7,743 nt of DNA from positions 1 through 7,743 of the forward strand of contig URNI01000092.1 of the NCBI GenBank assembly GCA_900549135.1. Reading direction: 5' to 3'. The notes beneath the pieces are model-generated. The model saw nothing but the letters and a program-made list of their open reading frames with translations. It searched no databases and had not been told where the DNA came from. The stretch is from an uncultured Collinsella sp. GTDB lineage: Bacteria; Actinomycetota; Coriobacteriia; Coriobacteriales; Coriobacteriaceae. This document shows positions 1 to 5,763 of this stretch, one piece after another; the first letter of the stretch is position 1, and the number at the start of each line of letters is the position of its first letter. Made by a program: the position numbers and the translations under genes.

Positions 1-998
1 GAGAATATGAGCAGGTTCTTCAGCCTCTTGTTGCCTTGGCGCGATGCCGTCACCGAGGAGATCGAGGTCCCCGACTGGCGGTTGCGCGGCGCCAGGCCGC
101 AGTACGACGCGAGCCTGTCGTGGCTTGGGAAGTCTTCGATATCTATGGAGATCGCGAGCTCGGAAGCGGTTTTGGGGCCGATCCCCGGCACCGTCAGGAG
201 GCATCGGTAGGTATCGTCGCCCTCGAGGAGGGCGGATATCTCCGCCGTGATCACATCGATCTCCGCCGAGTTCTCGGAGATCCTGCGCGCGAGCAGCCTC
301 ACCGCCCGGTCCTCGGCGGCGATGGCTGCCGCGTCCGGCCTTGTCGAGGAGGCCGTCGAGCGGACGAGGGCCTCGATCTTGCCGCGCGCCGCCCCGCGCG
401 TGAGCGCCGCCGCCCTGCGGGGCCCGGCGTCGGCCACCGACCAGGCCCCGCCGAGGGATGCCATGAGCCTCAGCTGGGGACCGTCGGACAGGTCGACCAG
501 CGCCTCGAAGGCGGGGCACGATTCCAGCAGGATGCTGCGCAGCCGGTTCTTGCTCCTAGTGTTTTCGCAGGTCAGGAAGTTTCTCTGGGCGGCCAGCGCC
601 CTCGCCGCCGCGACCGTCGGGCCCGGGTCCCCGACCGGCAGGAGTGCGTCGGGGATGCCCAGCGCCGTCTTCGCGATGACCATTGCGTCCCGCTCGTCGG
701 TCTTGGCGTCGCCGGCGAAGAGCCTGGCGGCCCCGTGTGTCGCGAGTCCCGGCAGGTACGCCGCCGACATCCCGGCCGCCTTGGCGCGGGCGAGCGCGAG
801 GGCGCCTATGTTGCGCGACTGGTCGACGACCACGAGCGCGTCGGGGAAGCGGCCGAACAGCGAGTCCAGATCGCCCTCCCTGTTCGCGACGGGGGCGCTC
901 AACAGCACCTCGCCATCTCGAGTCGCGACGCATGCCCAGTGGGACGATTTCCCGACATCGAGCCCGATGACGGCTTCCGGCATTCTAATTGGTGCCAC
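1..998 (-). CDS. IS110-family transposase (RuvC-like DEDD plus C-terminal Tnp domain), 3' end beyond window
   Basis: This recombinase of the IS110 family moves its element under guidance of a bridge RNA. About 332 codons are visible with no stop or frameshift. The N-terminal RuvC-like domain shows GLDVGKSS (Asp14), VVVDQS (Asp59) and KTDERDA (Asp101, Asp104), which are the expected DEDD acidic residues. Asp instead of Glu at the second position fits, from memory, an actinobacterial subgroup. The C-terminal transposase domain begins around residue 267 with TVPGIGPKTA and continues with YCGLAPRNRQSG, in which Ser309 is the likely catalytic serine, then GNKRLKNLL. I chose the GTG start at 998 because GGAGG at 1007-1011 (plus coordinates) lies 8 nt upstream; an in-frame ATG at 983 has no such site. 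The rest of the protein (the family is about 400 residues) is outside the window, so activity cannot be judged fully, but every key residue in view is intact. Confidence 0.93.
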   Translation of the reverse strand, partial: MAPIRMPEAVIGLDVGKSSHWACVATRDGEVLLSAPVANREGDLDSLFGRFPDALVVVDQSRNIGALALARAKAAGMSAAYLPGLATHGAARLFAGDAKTDERDAMVIAKTALGIPDALLPVGDPGPTVAAARALAAQRNFLTCENTRSKNRLRSILLESCPAFEALVDLSDGPQLRLMASLGGAWSVADAGPRRAAALTRGAARGKIEALVRSTASSTRPDAAAIAAEDRAVRLLARRISENSAEIDVITAEISALLEGDDTYRCLLTVPGIGPKTASELAISIDIEDFPSHDRLASYCGLAPRNRQSGTSISSVTASRQGNKRLKNLLIF

Positions 999-1014
999 GG
1001 TGGTATCCTCCAAT

Positions 1015-1255
1015 CGGTAGGCCGATCGGAACCCCTCCCCGCGACACCCACATTACCTGGCCGTGGCGCTTGCGCCCGGCAGTTTCCTATCAGTCGTCCG
1101 GAGCGGCGAGCGCCCCCGGTGGCAACACCCCCCGGGCCCTCTACGGGGCAGGGGCAGACGGCCATCCGGAGGCGCCCGATCGGCGGCCCCTCGGGGCTTG
1201 CCCGTATCGTAGGCAATGCGCCGAATGCTCGCCATCGAAATTTATCGATGGCCTA
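1015..1255 (-). ncRNA. candidate IS110 bridge RNA locus in the non-coding left end
   Basis: In the IS110 group the non-coding end upstream of the transposase encodes a structured bridge RNA with target-binding and donor-binding loops; this is established for IS621 and relatives. Here about 260 GC-rich bases upstream of the GTG start have no credible gene and several short perfect inverted repeats: 1065-1076 (GGCGC, 2-nt loop), 1186-1197 (GCCCC, 2-nt loop) and 1231-1252 (8-bp stem). A 9-nt segment, GCCGATCGG at 1021-1029, recurs inverted at 1176-1184. Position, orientation and structure fit a bridge RNA. I could not identify the guide loops, so the RNA ends are arbitrary. Confidence 0.45.
1231..1252. 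repeat. subterminal hairpin at the IS110 left end
   Basis: GCCATCGA at 1231-1238 and TCGATGGC at 1245-1252 form a perfect 8-bp inverted repeat around a 6-nt AT loop. It lies about 10-15 bp inside the inferred element boundary. It could be the first stem of the bridge RNA transcript or a transposase-recognised end structure. Confidence 0.6.
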
Positions 1256-1261
1256 TTTCAG

Positions 1262-1565
1262 ACTGTAATGGGCAGAAGTATCGCCTGCCGATCTTGCTGG
1301 AGTCGGCAATGAGGTAGCGCGTATCGGCCTTGCTAAAGGCGAGCTGCTGGATGCGGCCCTCGTCCATATTGGACGTAGATACGTCGCCGTCCAGAATGCC
1401 ATTGGCACCGATAAACGCCGTGTCAATCCCTAGTGCGCGCAGGGTATCCTCGGCCATGGGGCCCACAAAGGCGGCGGTGCGGCGACGGTACATGCCGCCC
1501 ACCAGGCACAGCTCGCAATCCTCGCGCGCCTCGAGCAGGCTAAAGGCCGAAAGCGAATTGGTCAC
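1262..1565 (-). pseudogene. DeoR-family regulator fragment (central sensor domain only)
   Basis: This piece matches residues 124 to about 218 of the intact DeoR protein encoded at 5764-6528, with roughly 92% identical residues. Shared motifs include VTNSLS, LVGGMYRRRT, IGANGILDGD and ADSSKIG. It lacks the whole N-terminal helix-turn-helix and the last 35 or so residues. The end towards 1262 is cut where the IS110 end begins; the end towards 1565 stops being alignable just after VTNSLS. The frame is open over the matching part, running from a GTG at 1565 to a stop inside IS DNA, but the product could not bind DNA. Most nucleotide differences from the intact copy are synonymous, so it diverged as a functional gene and was broken recently. 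Confidence 0.85.
1291..1565. repeat. direct repeat, copy 1 (partner at 5885-6159)
   Basis: Ungapped alignment of 1291-1565 with 5885-6159 gives 28 mismatches in 275 positions by my hand count, about 90% identity, in the same orientation. The two copies are 4.3 kb apart and enclose the whole PTS, TIM-barrel and GntR module plus the tandem hairpins. Confidence 0.85.
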
Positions 1566-1657
1566 ATAGATAGAAGGCAGTTTGTCGGTGACTCGGAGAG
1601 CGCCAATGCGATCTCACGACGGTTGCGCTCATTGTCTCAATTAGATACTCAACGAAA
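1566..1657. other. non-coding junction between DeoR fragment and PTS terminator
   Basis: No credible gene is present. On the minus strand, the residues directly upstream of the DeoR match (a short KLPSIY stretch, then a TGA a few codons further up) loosely resemble the corresponding part of a DeoR sensor domain but cannot be aligned to the intact copy. ATTGTCTCAAT at 1631-1641 matches exactly the outer arm of the hairpin at 5584-5648 for 11 bases, after which similarity ends. This segment is probably a recombination scar at the edge of the module. Confidence 0.4.
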
Positions 1658-1692
1658 TACGGCCCCGCAGCTCAATAAGCTGCGGGGCCGTA
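1651..1692 (-). terminator. strong Rho-independent terminator of the PTS gene
   Basis: A perfect 15-bp GC-rich stem (1658-1672 with 1678-1692) closes a 5-nt loop. Read on the minus strand it is followed by TTTCGTT. It lies 35 bp after the PTS stop codon, with the U-rich side in the right direction for that gene. Confidence 0.9.
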
Positions 1693-1727
1693 CCATACAC
1701 CGACGAATCAACGACGAAGTGCATCCA

Positions 1728-3422
1728 CTATTTGGCCAGCTCCTGAACGATCCAGTCAATTGCACCTTCGGGATCGTTGGTAAGGTCGATATACTCCTTG
1801 CCCCTTGTGGTGAGCAGTTTAATTCCAAGGCGATCGGTATCGGCCTTCATAGCGTCATAGTACATGCGTGCCTGGGGCGCCAGAACAATCACGTTGTACT
1901 GATCCATCGTATCATAGTGGCTTCCGTACGCACCGGACTGAGAAACCAGATCGATACCCTTAGCAGCGGCGCCTTCGCGAAGAGCATTTGCCAAGAGAGT
2001 CGAAGTGCCGGCACCCTGGCAAAGCACAAGCACGCGGATCTGCTCCGCCTTGTCCTTTACCGCCTCGAGAGCTTTTGCGACATTTTCCTGTGCGGCAATA
2101 GCATCTGCATCCGAGGTTCCTGCAGTCTCCTTTGCAGACTCTTCCAAACAAAGCTGATGGTCATACGCCTTGCAGAACGGATAGTAAATCACAAAGTCAA
2201 CGACCAACAGCACTGCAATCAATACAAGAGAACGTACATCAAGACCTGTGGTGAGGAATGCACCGATTGGGCCGGGAAGCGCCCACGGCATGGTATACAT
2301 GGGGGCGTTCATTCCAATGACGTCAATGAAAAACTTACCGATTATAGCGTTGACCATAGGAGCCGCTAGGAAGGGCACGAACATATAGGGATTGAGAACA
2401 ATCGGCATACCGAAGAGAACGGGCTCGTTAACTCCAAAAATCACCGGGATAATCGATGCCTTGCCCATGGCTTTAAGCTGCTTGGAACGCATAAACATGA
2501 TCAGGATAATAGGAACGATGAACGTGCAGCCAGAACCGCCCAGACCGCCGATGAAGTTTGTAAAGTCCAGCGCGAGAGCAATTGACGGATGTCCACCTGC
2601 TTGGTAAACCGCAAGATTGGTAACGGTATTGTCGTAGAGCGCAGCATTGATCGGAGTCATGACAACCGAGGCACCGTGAATGCCCATAAATTGGAAAAGT
2701 GCGACCGCGCCCTCGATAAGCGCCATGCCAGGATAGGTGTCGACCGCGGAGAACAGCGGCGAGATAAGAGCGGATACCAAATTGGCGAACGGCACAGCAA
2801 GCAGCTTACGGCTCGCAAGATCGATAAAAGCGCACGCAAGGATCGAAAACCCAAACGCAAAGATATCGCGAAAACTCTGCGCAATAGAGCCAGGGACCTC
2901 TTTGGGGAGCTTGATCGTCACATTATGGCTAATGCACACCTTATAGATATTAACGGTCAAGAATGCGGATACGAACGCAGCGATAAAACCCTTGGTTCCC
3001 ATGTAGCCGGTTTCAAAAACAGACGTATCTGCTCCGCCAATCGAGACAACATCGTTCGTCACCGATAGCAAGAACATGCCGCACATGGCACAAACCATGC
3101 ACGAGGTGGGGTTGAGAGATTTGCCCGAAGGCATGCGGCGGTTCATCGACTTGGCAAGTGAGCTCGCCGTGGTGCCGGCCACCATAATGCCAAGAAGTCC
3201 CATGGTATATGCATAGATTTTATTGAAGAAATCCAGCACCTCAGACGGAAGCGCGATGCCTACATAGGCAGGGAGCGTCGAAAGAAGAAGGAACAGACTC
3301 GAGAACAGCACAATTGGCATATTCGAGAGAAAGCCATCCTTAATCGCCACCAGATATATGTTCCTTGAGATTTTGTCGAAGAGGGCCTGGTGTTTTTCAA
3401 GGAATTTGACGATAGCGTCCAT
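1728..3422 (-). CDS. PTS lactose/cellobiose-family permease, EIICB fusion
   Basis: This membrane transporter takes up a sugar and phosphorylates it using phosphate passed from HPr through an EIIA and its own EIIB. The 564 residues match LacE-type EIICB proteins in length and domain order. The EIIC domain spans about residues 1-420 with many hydrophobic segments, and carries the conserved GIHGASVV (His249) and GVNEPVLFGMPIVLNP (Glu333), the substrate-site signature of the family. An Ala/Lys/Glu-rich linker (about 425-460) leads to a cytoplasmic EIIB domain whose LVLCQGAGTST loop holds the phosphorylated Cys468. I chose the ATG at 3422 over an upstream in-frame ATG (3452) because AAAGGA lies 6 nt before it and the protein then starts like its family. 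No EIIA gene and no phospho-beta-glycosidase is in view, so the substrate (lactose, cellobiose, chitobiose or another) cannot be named. The gene is divergent from the TIM-barrel gene and ends at its own strong terminator. Confidence 0.93.
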   Translation of the reverse strand: MDAIVKFLEKHQALFDKISRNIYLVAIKDGFLSNMPIVLFSSLFLLLSTLPAYVGIALPSEVLDFFNKIYAYTMGLLGIMVAGTTASSLAKSMNRRMPSGKSLNPTSCMVCAMCGMFLLSVTNDVVSIGGADTSVFETGYMGTKGFIAAFVSAFLTVNIYKVCISHNVTIKLPKEVPGSIAQSFRDIFAFGFSILACAFIDLASRKLLAVPFANLVSALISPLFSAVDTYPGMALIEGAVALFQFMGIHGASVVMTPINAALYDNTVTNLAVYQAGGHPSIALALDFTNFIGGLGGSGCTFIVPIILIMFMRSKQLKAMGKASIIPVIFGVNEPVLFGMPIVLNPYMFVPFLAAPMVNAIIGKFFIDVIGMNAPMYTMPWALPGPIGAFLTTGLDVRSLVLIAVLLVVDFVIYYPFCKAYDHQLCLEESAKETAGTSDADAIAAQENVAKALEAVKDKAEQIRVLVLCQGAGTSTLLANALREGAAAKGIDLVSQSGAYGSHYDTMDQYNVIVLAPQARMYYDAMKADTDRLGIKLLTTRGKEYIDLTNDPEGAIDWIVQELAK

Positions 3423-3560
3423 AAGACATCCTTTCATGTTTCCCGGGCACACAACGATTTATCCGGACTCAACCGTCGTCGTCCCAGTTTGTATCCACGT
3501 ATGTAAATGAATACGTTCTCGTGCGAAATGTAATATCATTTGCGCGATTTGTCATAACCA

Positions 3561-3589
3561 ATTCTTTTTCCGCTTTGTCGATATGTCAA
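3561..3589 (-). promoter_or_regulatory. candidate promoter for the PTS gene
   Basis: On the minus strand a perfect TTGACA (3589-3584) is followed after 17 nt by AAGAAT (3566-3561), a 4-of-6 match to the -10 consensus. A second, weaker choice lies further down (ATGACA and TACATT, 17-nt spacing), and a third would place a TATTTG -10 next to the operator copy at 3607-3617. The true start cannot be decided by reading. Confidence 0.45.
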
Positions 3590-3606
3590 GAATTCAAATA
3601 CTTATT

Positions 3607-3617
3607 CGGTGAACGGT
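3607..3617 (-). promoter_or_regulatory. operator candidate, PTS-proximal copy
   Basis: The minus strand reads ACCGTTCACCG, identical to the 11-mer on the plus strand at 3683-3693. Each copy contains ACCG twice, spaced by TTC. It lies about 18 bp upstream of the TTGACA box of the PTS gene. It is a probable binding site for the GntR protein encoded at 4772-5491, by position and symmetry; no binding evidence exists here. Confidence 0.55.
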
Positions 3618-3677
3618 AGTTGATTAATATAAGGTTTTTCCAGCTAAAGGCTATTTTTTCCGAGCAGTACAATAAGT

Positions 3678-3705
3678 TTGCAACCGTTCACCGATTGGAT
3701 ATAAC
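3678..3705 (+). promoter_or_regulatory. promoter of the TIM-barrel gene with embedded operator
   Basis: TTGCAA (3678-3683) and TATAAC (3700-3705) are separated by 16 nt and drive rightwards. The 11-bp element ACCGTTCACCG occupies 3683-3693, that is, most of the spacer between the two boxes, the classical position for a repressor that blocks RNA polymerase. The leader from there to the start codon would be about 65 nt. Confidence 0.6.
3683..3693 (+). promoter_or_regulatory. operator candidate, TIM-barrel-proximal copy
   Basis: ACCGTTCACCG is the inverted partner of 3607-3617, with 65 bp between the copies. Identical orientation relative to each divergent gene suggests one regulator controlling both sides, possibly through a DNA loop. 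Confidence 0.6.
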
Positions 3706-3714
3706 ATATTTAAT

Positions 3715-3747
3715 ATATTGTTGTAACAATATTAGTGACGATGTCAC
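3715..3747. promoter_or_regulatory. two adjacent palindromes in the TIM-barrel leader
   Basis: ATATTGTT and AACAATAT (3715-3722, 3725-3732) form an 8-bp dyad around 2 nt. Immediately after it GTGAC and GTCAC (3735-3739, 3743-3747) form a 5-bp dyad around 3 nt. Both lie downstream of the likely start of transcription. They may be additional regulator sites or a small leader hairpin; the AT-rich one could also arise by chance. Confidence 0.35.
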
Positions 3748-3778
3748 AAGCCTGTCGTTCTAGTCAAAGGAAGTAACA

Positions 3779-4699
3779 ATGCCCAAACGATTACTGAACA
3801 TGTCCGCATCCGATTTTGCCGCCACGTCACCCATGGATCTAAAGCAGGCAATTCTGGCCTCCGAGGGACGTACCATCATGGCGGAAAACGTACCCTCTTC
3901 CCAATTTCTCAGCGGCGTTACTAATGCAGAAATCGAACGTGCCGCAGGTGCCGACCTGCTTCTGTTTAACGCGTTCGATGTGTTCGATCCAGTTATTGCC
4001 GGTATTCCAGATGATCTCAATGAAAACCCGGTCACTTGGGTGAAGCGAGCATGCGGAAGGCCGATTGGCGTCAATCTGGAGCCAGTTGATAACGAGGCAG
4101 AGATGTCTGAATCCCGTACGGAAATCCCCATGGGTCGTCGCGTCTCTCCCAAGACCTTAGAAAAGGCTAACGAACTCGGATTTGATTTTATCTGCCTGAC
4201 GGGCAACCCTGGAACTGGCGTCTCCAACGATGCGATCGCCCATTCAATCAAACTCTCCAAAGAGCATTTCAATGGCCTGATCATAGCCGGAAAAATGCAT
4301 GGAGCAGGCGTTGCGGAACCTGTCATGACGCTCGAAATAGCGCGCGAGTTTGTTGACCTCGGTGTCGATATCCTTCTCGTGCCAGCCCCCTACACCGTCC
4401 CCTGCTTCCAAGAAGCAGACCTGCGCGCCATCGTAGACTTTGTACGATCCTACAACGTAGGCAAGTCAATTGAAGAGAAGGTTCTCGTCATGGCGGCGAA
4501 CGGGACGAGTCAAGACTCTTGCGACAGCGAGACCATTAAGAAAATAGGCCTTGCAGCAAAAGCAGCCGGCGCTGACCTCCAACATATCGGGGACTCCATG
4601 AACGGTATTTGCCTGCCCCAGAATATCTTCACGCTCGGACAAGCCCTTCGTGGATACAGGCATCAGATCATCATGCTGAGCCGCTCTGTGATACGTTAA
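3779..4699 (+). CDS. TIM-barrel-like enzyme associated with PTS genes, function unknown
   Basis: The protein has 306 residues, is soluble and has no signal peptide. The start is supported by AAAGGAAG at 3766-3773. Alternating strand/helix stretches look like a beta/alpha barrel: strands near residues 31-36 (RTIMAEN), 59-64 (DLLLFN), 95-101 (PIGVNLE), 135-141 (FDFICLTG), 167-171 (LIIAG), 196-202 (VDILLVPAP), 235-240 (VLVMAANG) and 266-271 (DLQHIGD). Glycine-rich loops TGNPGTGVSN (141-150), KMHGAG (172-177) and HIGDSMNG (269-276) would line the active-site face and could hold a phosphate. From memory it resembles a family labelled as PEP phosphonomutase-like or DUF7916 that sits beside lactose/cellobiose-type PTS genes; I cannot confirm that here, and the motifs of true PEP mutase are not evident. 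Divergent placement beside a PTS permease suggests it acts on the imported phosphosugar or a derivative, but no reaction is established. Confidence 0.75.
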   Translation: MPKRLLNMSASDFAATSPMDLKQAILASEGRTIMAENVPSSQFLSGVTNAEIERAAGADLLLFNAFDVFDPVIAGIPDDLNENPVTWVKRACGRPIGVNLEPVDNEAEMSESRTEIPMGRRVSPKTLEKANELGFDFICLTGNPGTGVSNDAIAHSIKLSKEHFNGLIIAGKMHGAGVAEPVMTLEIAREFVDLGVDILLVPAPYTVPCFQEADLRAIVDFVRSYNVGKSIEEKVLVMAANGTSQDSCDSETIKKIGLAAKAAGADLQHIGDSMNGICLPQNIFTLGQALRGYRHQIIMLSRSVIR

Positions 4700-4771
4700 G
4701 ATTGTTGCGCTCAAGCTACATCCCGACTGAGGCAACCATCAGATACCACCAATATGCAAACTGAGGCTCTA

Positions 4772-5491
4772 ATGCTCGATACACATAAAAAACGGCCACT
4801 CTATTTACAGCTCACCGACGCGCTGCTCAAGCAGATCGTCGATGTGTATCAAGCAGACGATAAACTTCCAACAGAAATGGAACTCTGCGACGAATACGCC
4901 GTAAGCAGAACAACCGTCCGACTTGCCATGAGTGAGCTGGAGCGTCGTGGAAGTATCTATCGAATCCAAGGTAAGGGATCGTTTGTCGCACCGAAACGCG
5001 TTAGCGAGCTCAATTCACTTTTAGACTTTGACTTTGCAAGCCATTGCGATGGCGTTGATCCGGATGCCATCACCAAACATTTCGGCGGCCTCACATCAGG
5101 TCGTCCAATTTCCGTAATGATGCTCCAACAATTTGGATGTCAAAGTCGCGATGAGATTCAGCGTCTTGAATTGACCTACGAACTTGAAGGCAGCTTCATA
5201 GGCGCTGATACGTTCTTCATTTCAAAGTCGCGCGTTCCGAATAACCAGTTAGATTTTCAGGCATTTAGCAGAATCATGGACGACTTGTCCAAGTCTATCC
5301 AATCTGTTAGAGAAAGCTATAGAGCACGTGAGCTTAGCGATTCCGAAGCCAGCAATTATGGTGTTGCAAAACTTCCGGTCATCGAACTGACTCATTATGC
5401 TTACGACTCCGGAGGCAAACTAATCTCAATTGTCTGCCGCACCGTCTTAACTGGGCGAATCCCTTATCAAAACTTTATTTTCAAATCCTAA
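4772..5491 (+). CDS. GntR-family transcriptional regulator, HutC type (GntR plus UTRA domains)
   Basis: The protein has 239 residues, the usual length. Residues 8-76 form the winged helix-turn-helix: RPLYLQLTDALL, then KLPTEMELCDEYAVSRTTVR (recognition helix about 44-53), then GSIYRIQGKGSFV as the wing. Residues from about 95 to the end form a UTRA ligand-binding domain, including LTYELEG and the closing RIPYQNFIF. I chose the ATG at 4772: GAGG lies 5 nt upstream and the protein then begins like its family, while an in-frame ATG at 4754 has no ribosome binding site. It follows the TIM-barrel gene by 72 bp on the same strand and is probably cotranscribed. UTRA regulators usually repress sugar-uptake genes until a phosphosugar binds. 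The paired 11-bp sites in the upstream divergent region are its likely targets, which would also make it autoregulated. Confidence 0.92.
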   Translation: MLDTHKKRPLYLQLTDALLKQIVDVYQADDKLPTEMELCDEYAVSRTTVRLAMSELERRGSIYRIQGKGSFVAPKRVSELNSLLDFDFASHCDGVDPDAITKHFGGLTSGRPISVMMLQQFGCQSRDEIQRLELTYELEGSFIGADTFFISKSRVPNNQLDFQAFSRIMDDLSKSIQSVRESYRARELSDSEASNYGVAKLPVIELTHYAYDSGGKLISIVCRTVLTGRIPYQNFIFKS

Positions 5492-5503
5492 TGTTCTTTT
5501 TCT

Positions 5504-5566
5504 TTTGTCTCGATCTGTAACACGTAGCCAAGTTTTTAAGTCCTAACCGTTACAGATCGAGACAAA
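5504..5566. repeat. long-stem hairpin A (tandem pair, copy 1)
   Basis: Arms 5504-5521 and 5549-5566 form a perfect 18-bp stem around a 27-nt loop containing TTTTT. It begins 12 bp after the GntR stop codon. The arm contains GTCTCGATCTGTAAC. No U-tract follows it on either strand, so it is not a standard terminator, although its place between two convergent genes suggests a role in 3'-end formation or mRNA stability. It may alternatively be a REP-like or MITE-like repeat. Confidence 0.8.
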
Positions 5567-5583
5567 CAAGGTAGACCCCGCCG

Positions 5584-5648
5584 AATTGTCTCAATCTGTA
5601 ACACTAAGACCGGTTTTGGACGTCTAGATGTTACAGATTGAGACAATT
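5584..5648. repeat. long-stem hairpin B (tandem pair, copy 2)
   Basis: Arms 5584-5603 and 5629-5648 form a perfect 20-bp stem. Inside it, CTAAGAC and GTCTAG can extend the stem with single-base bulges, leaving a T-rich tip. The arm matches hairpin A except for G to A at 5593, with C to T at 5639 on the other side, so pairing is kept. The loops differ. The two units are 17 bp apart. Confidence 0.8.
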
Positions 5649-5763
5649 TGATAGTGGAGTCCTCATTTGCGCGTCATATCGCGTAGCGCTGACGCGCTGG
5701 TTTCCACAATGACAGGAGGTAAAAGTCCTCCCGCATCGCCCGTTGGCAATCCCGTAGCGCTAG
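5649..5763. other. intergenic tail between convergent gntR and deoR genes
   Basis: No gene is seen. CGTAGCGCT occurs twice (5682-5690 and 5753-5761). AGCGC/GCGCT (5685-5698) and GGAGG/CCTCC (5715-5731) are short inverted repeats; neither has a U-tract for the minus-strand deoR gene that ends at 5764, so no terminator can be assigned with confidence. Confidence 0.4.

Larger units (their letters stand above)
1..1265 (-). mobile_element. IS110-family insertion sequence, partial (left end plus most of transposase)
   Basis: The element reads leftwards. It comprises a DEDD/serine transposase gene and about 265 bp of GC-rich non-coding DNA upstream of it. The inner boundary is set by where similarity to the DeoR gene stops, between about 1258 and 1268; the exact base cannot be fixed, because IS110 elements usually lack terminal inverted repeats and target duplications. 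The other end lies beyond the left edge of the window. Its GC content is clearly higher than that of the PTS module. The family assignment is firm from the transposase; the boundary is approximate. Confidence 0.85.
3423..3778. promoter_or_regulatory. 356-bp divergent regulatory region, PTS gene and TIM-barrel gene
   Basis: This AT-rich spacer contains no gene. It holds promoter candidates for both directions, an 11-bp element present twice in inverted orientation, and two smaller palindromes near the plus-strand start, all listed separately. A further imperfect 24-bp dyad (GTAT...ATAC at 3491-3514, about 8 of 12 matching pairs) lies in what would be the long PTS leader. The leader is about 130 nt if the TTGACA promoter is used, long enough for additional control, but I recognise no riboswitch class in it. 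Confidence 0.75.

Noticed and set aside
36..1268. A 410-codon open frame on the plus strand across the left region
   Set aside because: It is antisense to the IS110 transposase, whose minus-strand frame has all family motifs. The plus frame is Arg/Gly/Pro-rich with no recognisable domain, a typical artefact of GC-rich DNA.
1623..2369. A 248-codon plus-strand frame over the PTS gene
   Set aside because: It runs through the PTS terminator hairpin and opposite the EIIB domain; it has no plausible ribosome binding site or domain.
3423..3555. Riboswitch or T-box in the PTS leader
   Set aside because: No recognisable conserved core, no specifier or T-box motif, and no terminator/antiterminator pair could be seen.
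5504..5648. The tandem hairpins as a CRISPR array
   Set aside because: There are only two units, the conserved parts are the two arms of each hairpin rather than a repeat between unique spacers, and no cas genes are in view.
5715..5731. GGAGG/CCTCC hairpin as a deoR terminator
   Set aside because: It has only 5 bp with a 7-nt loop and no U-tract on the minus strand, so it is not convincing.
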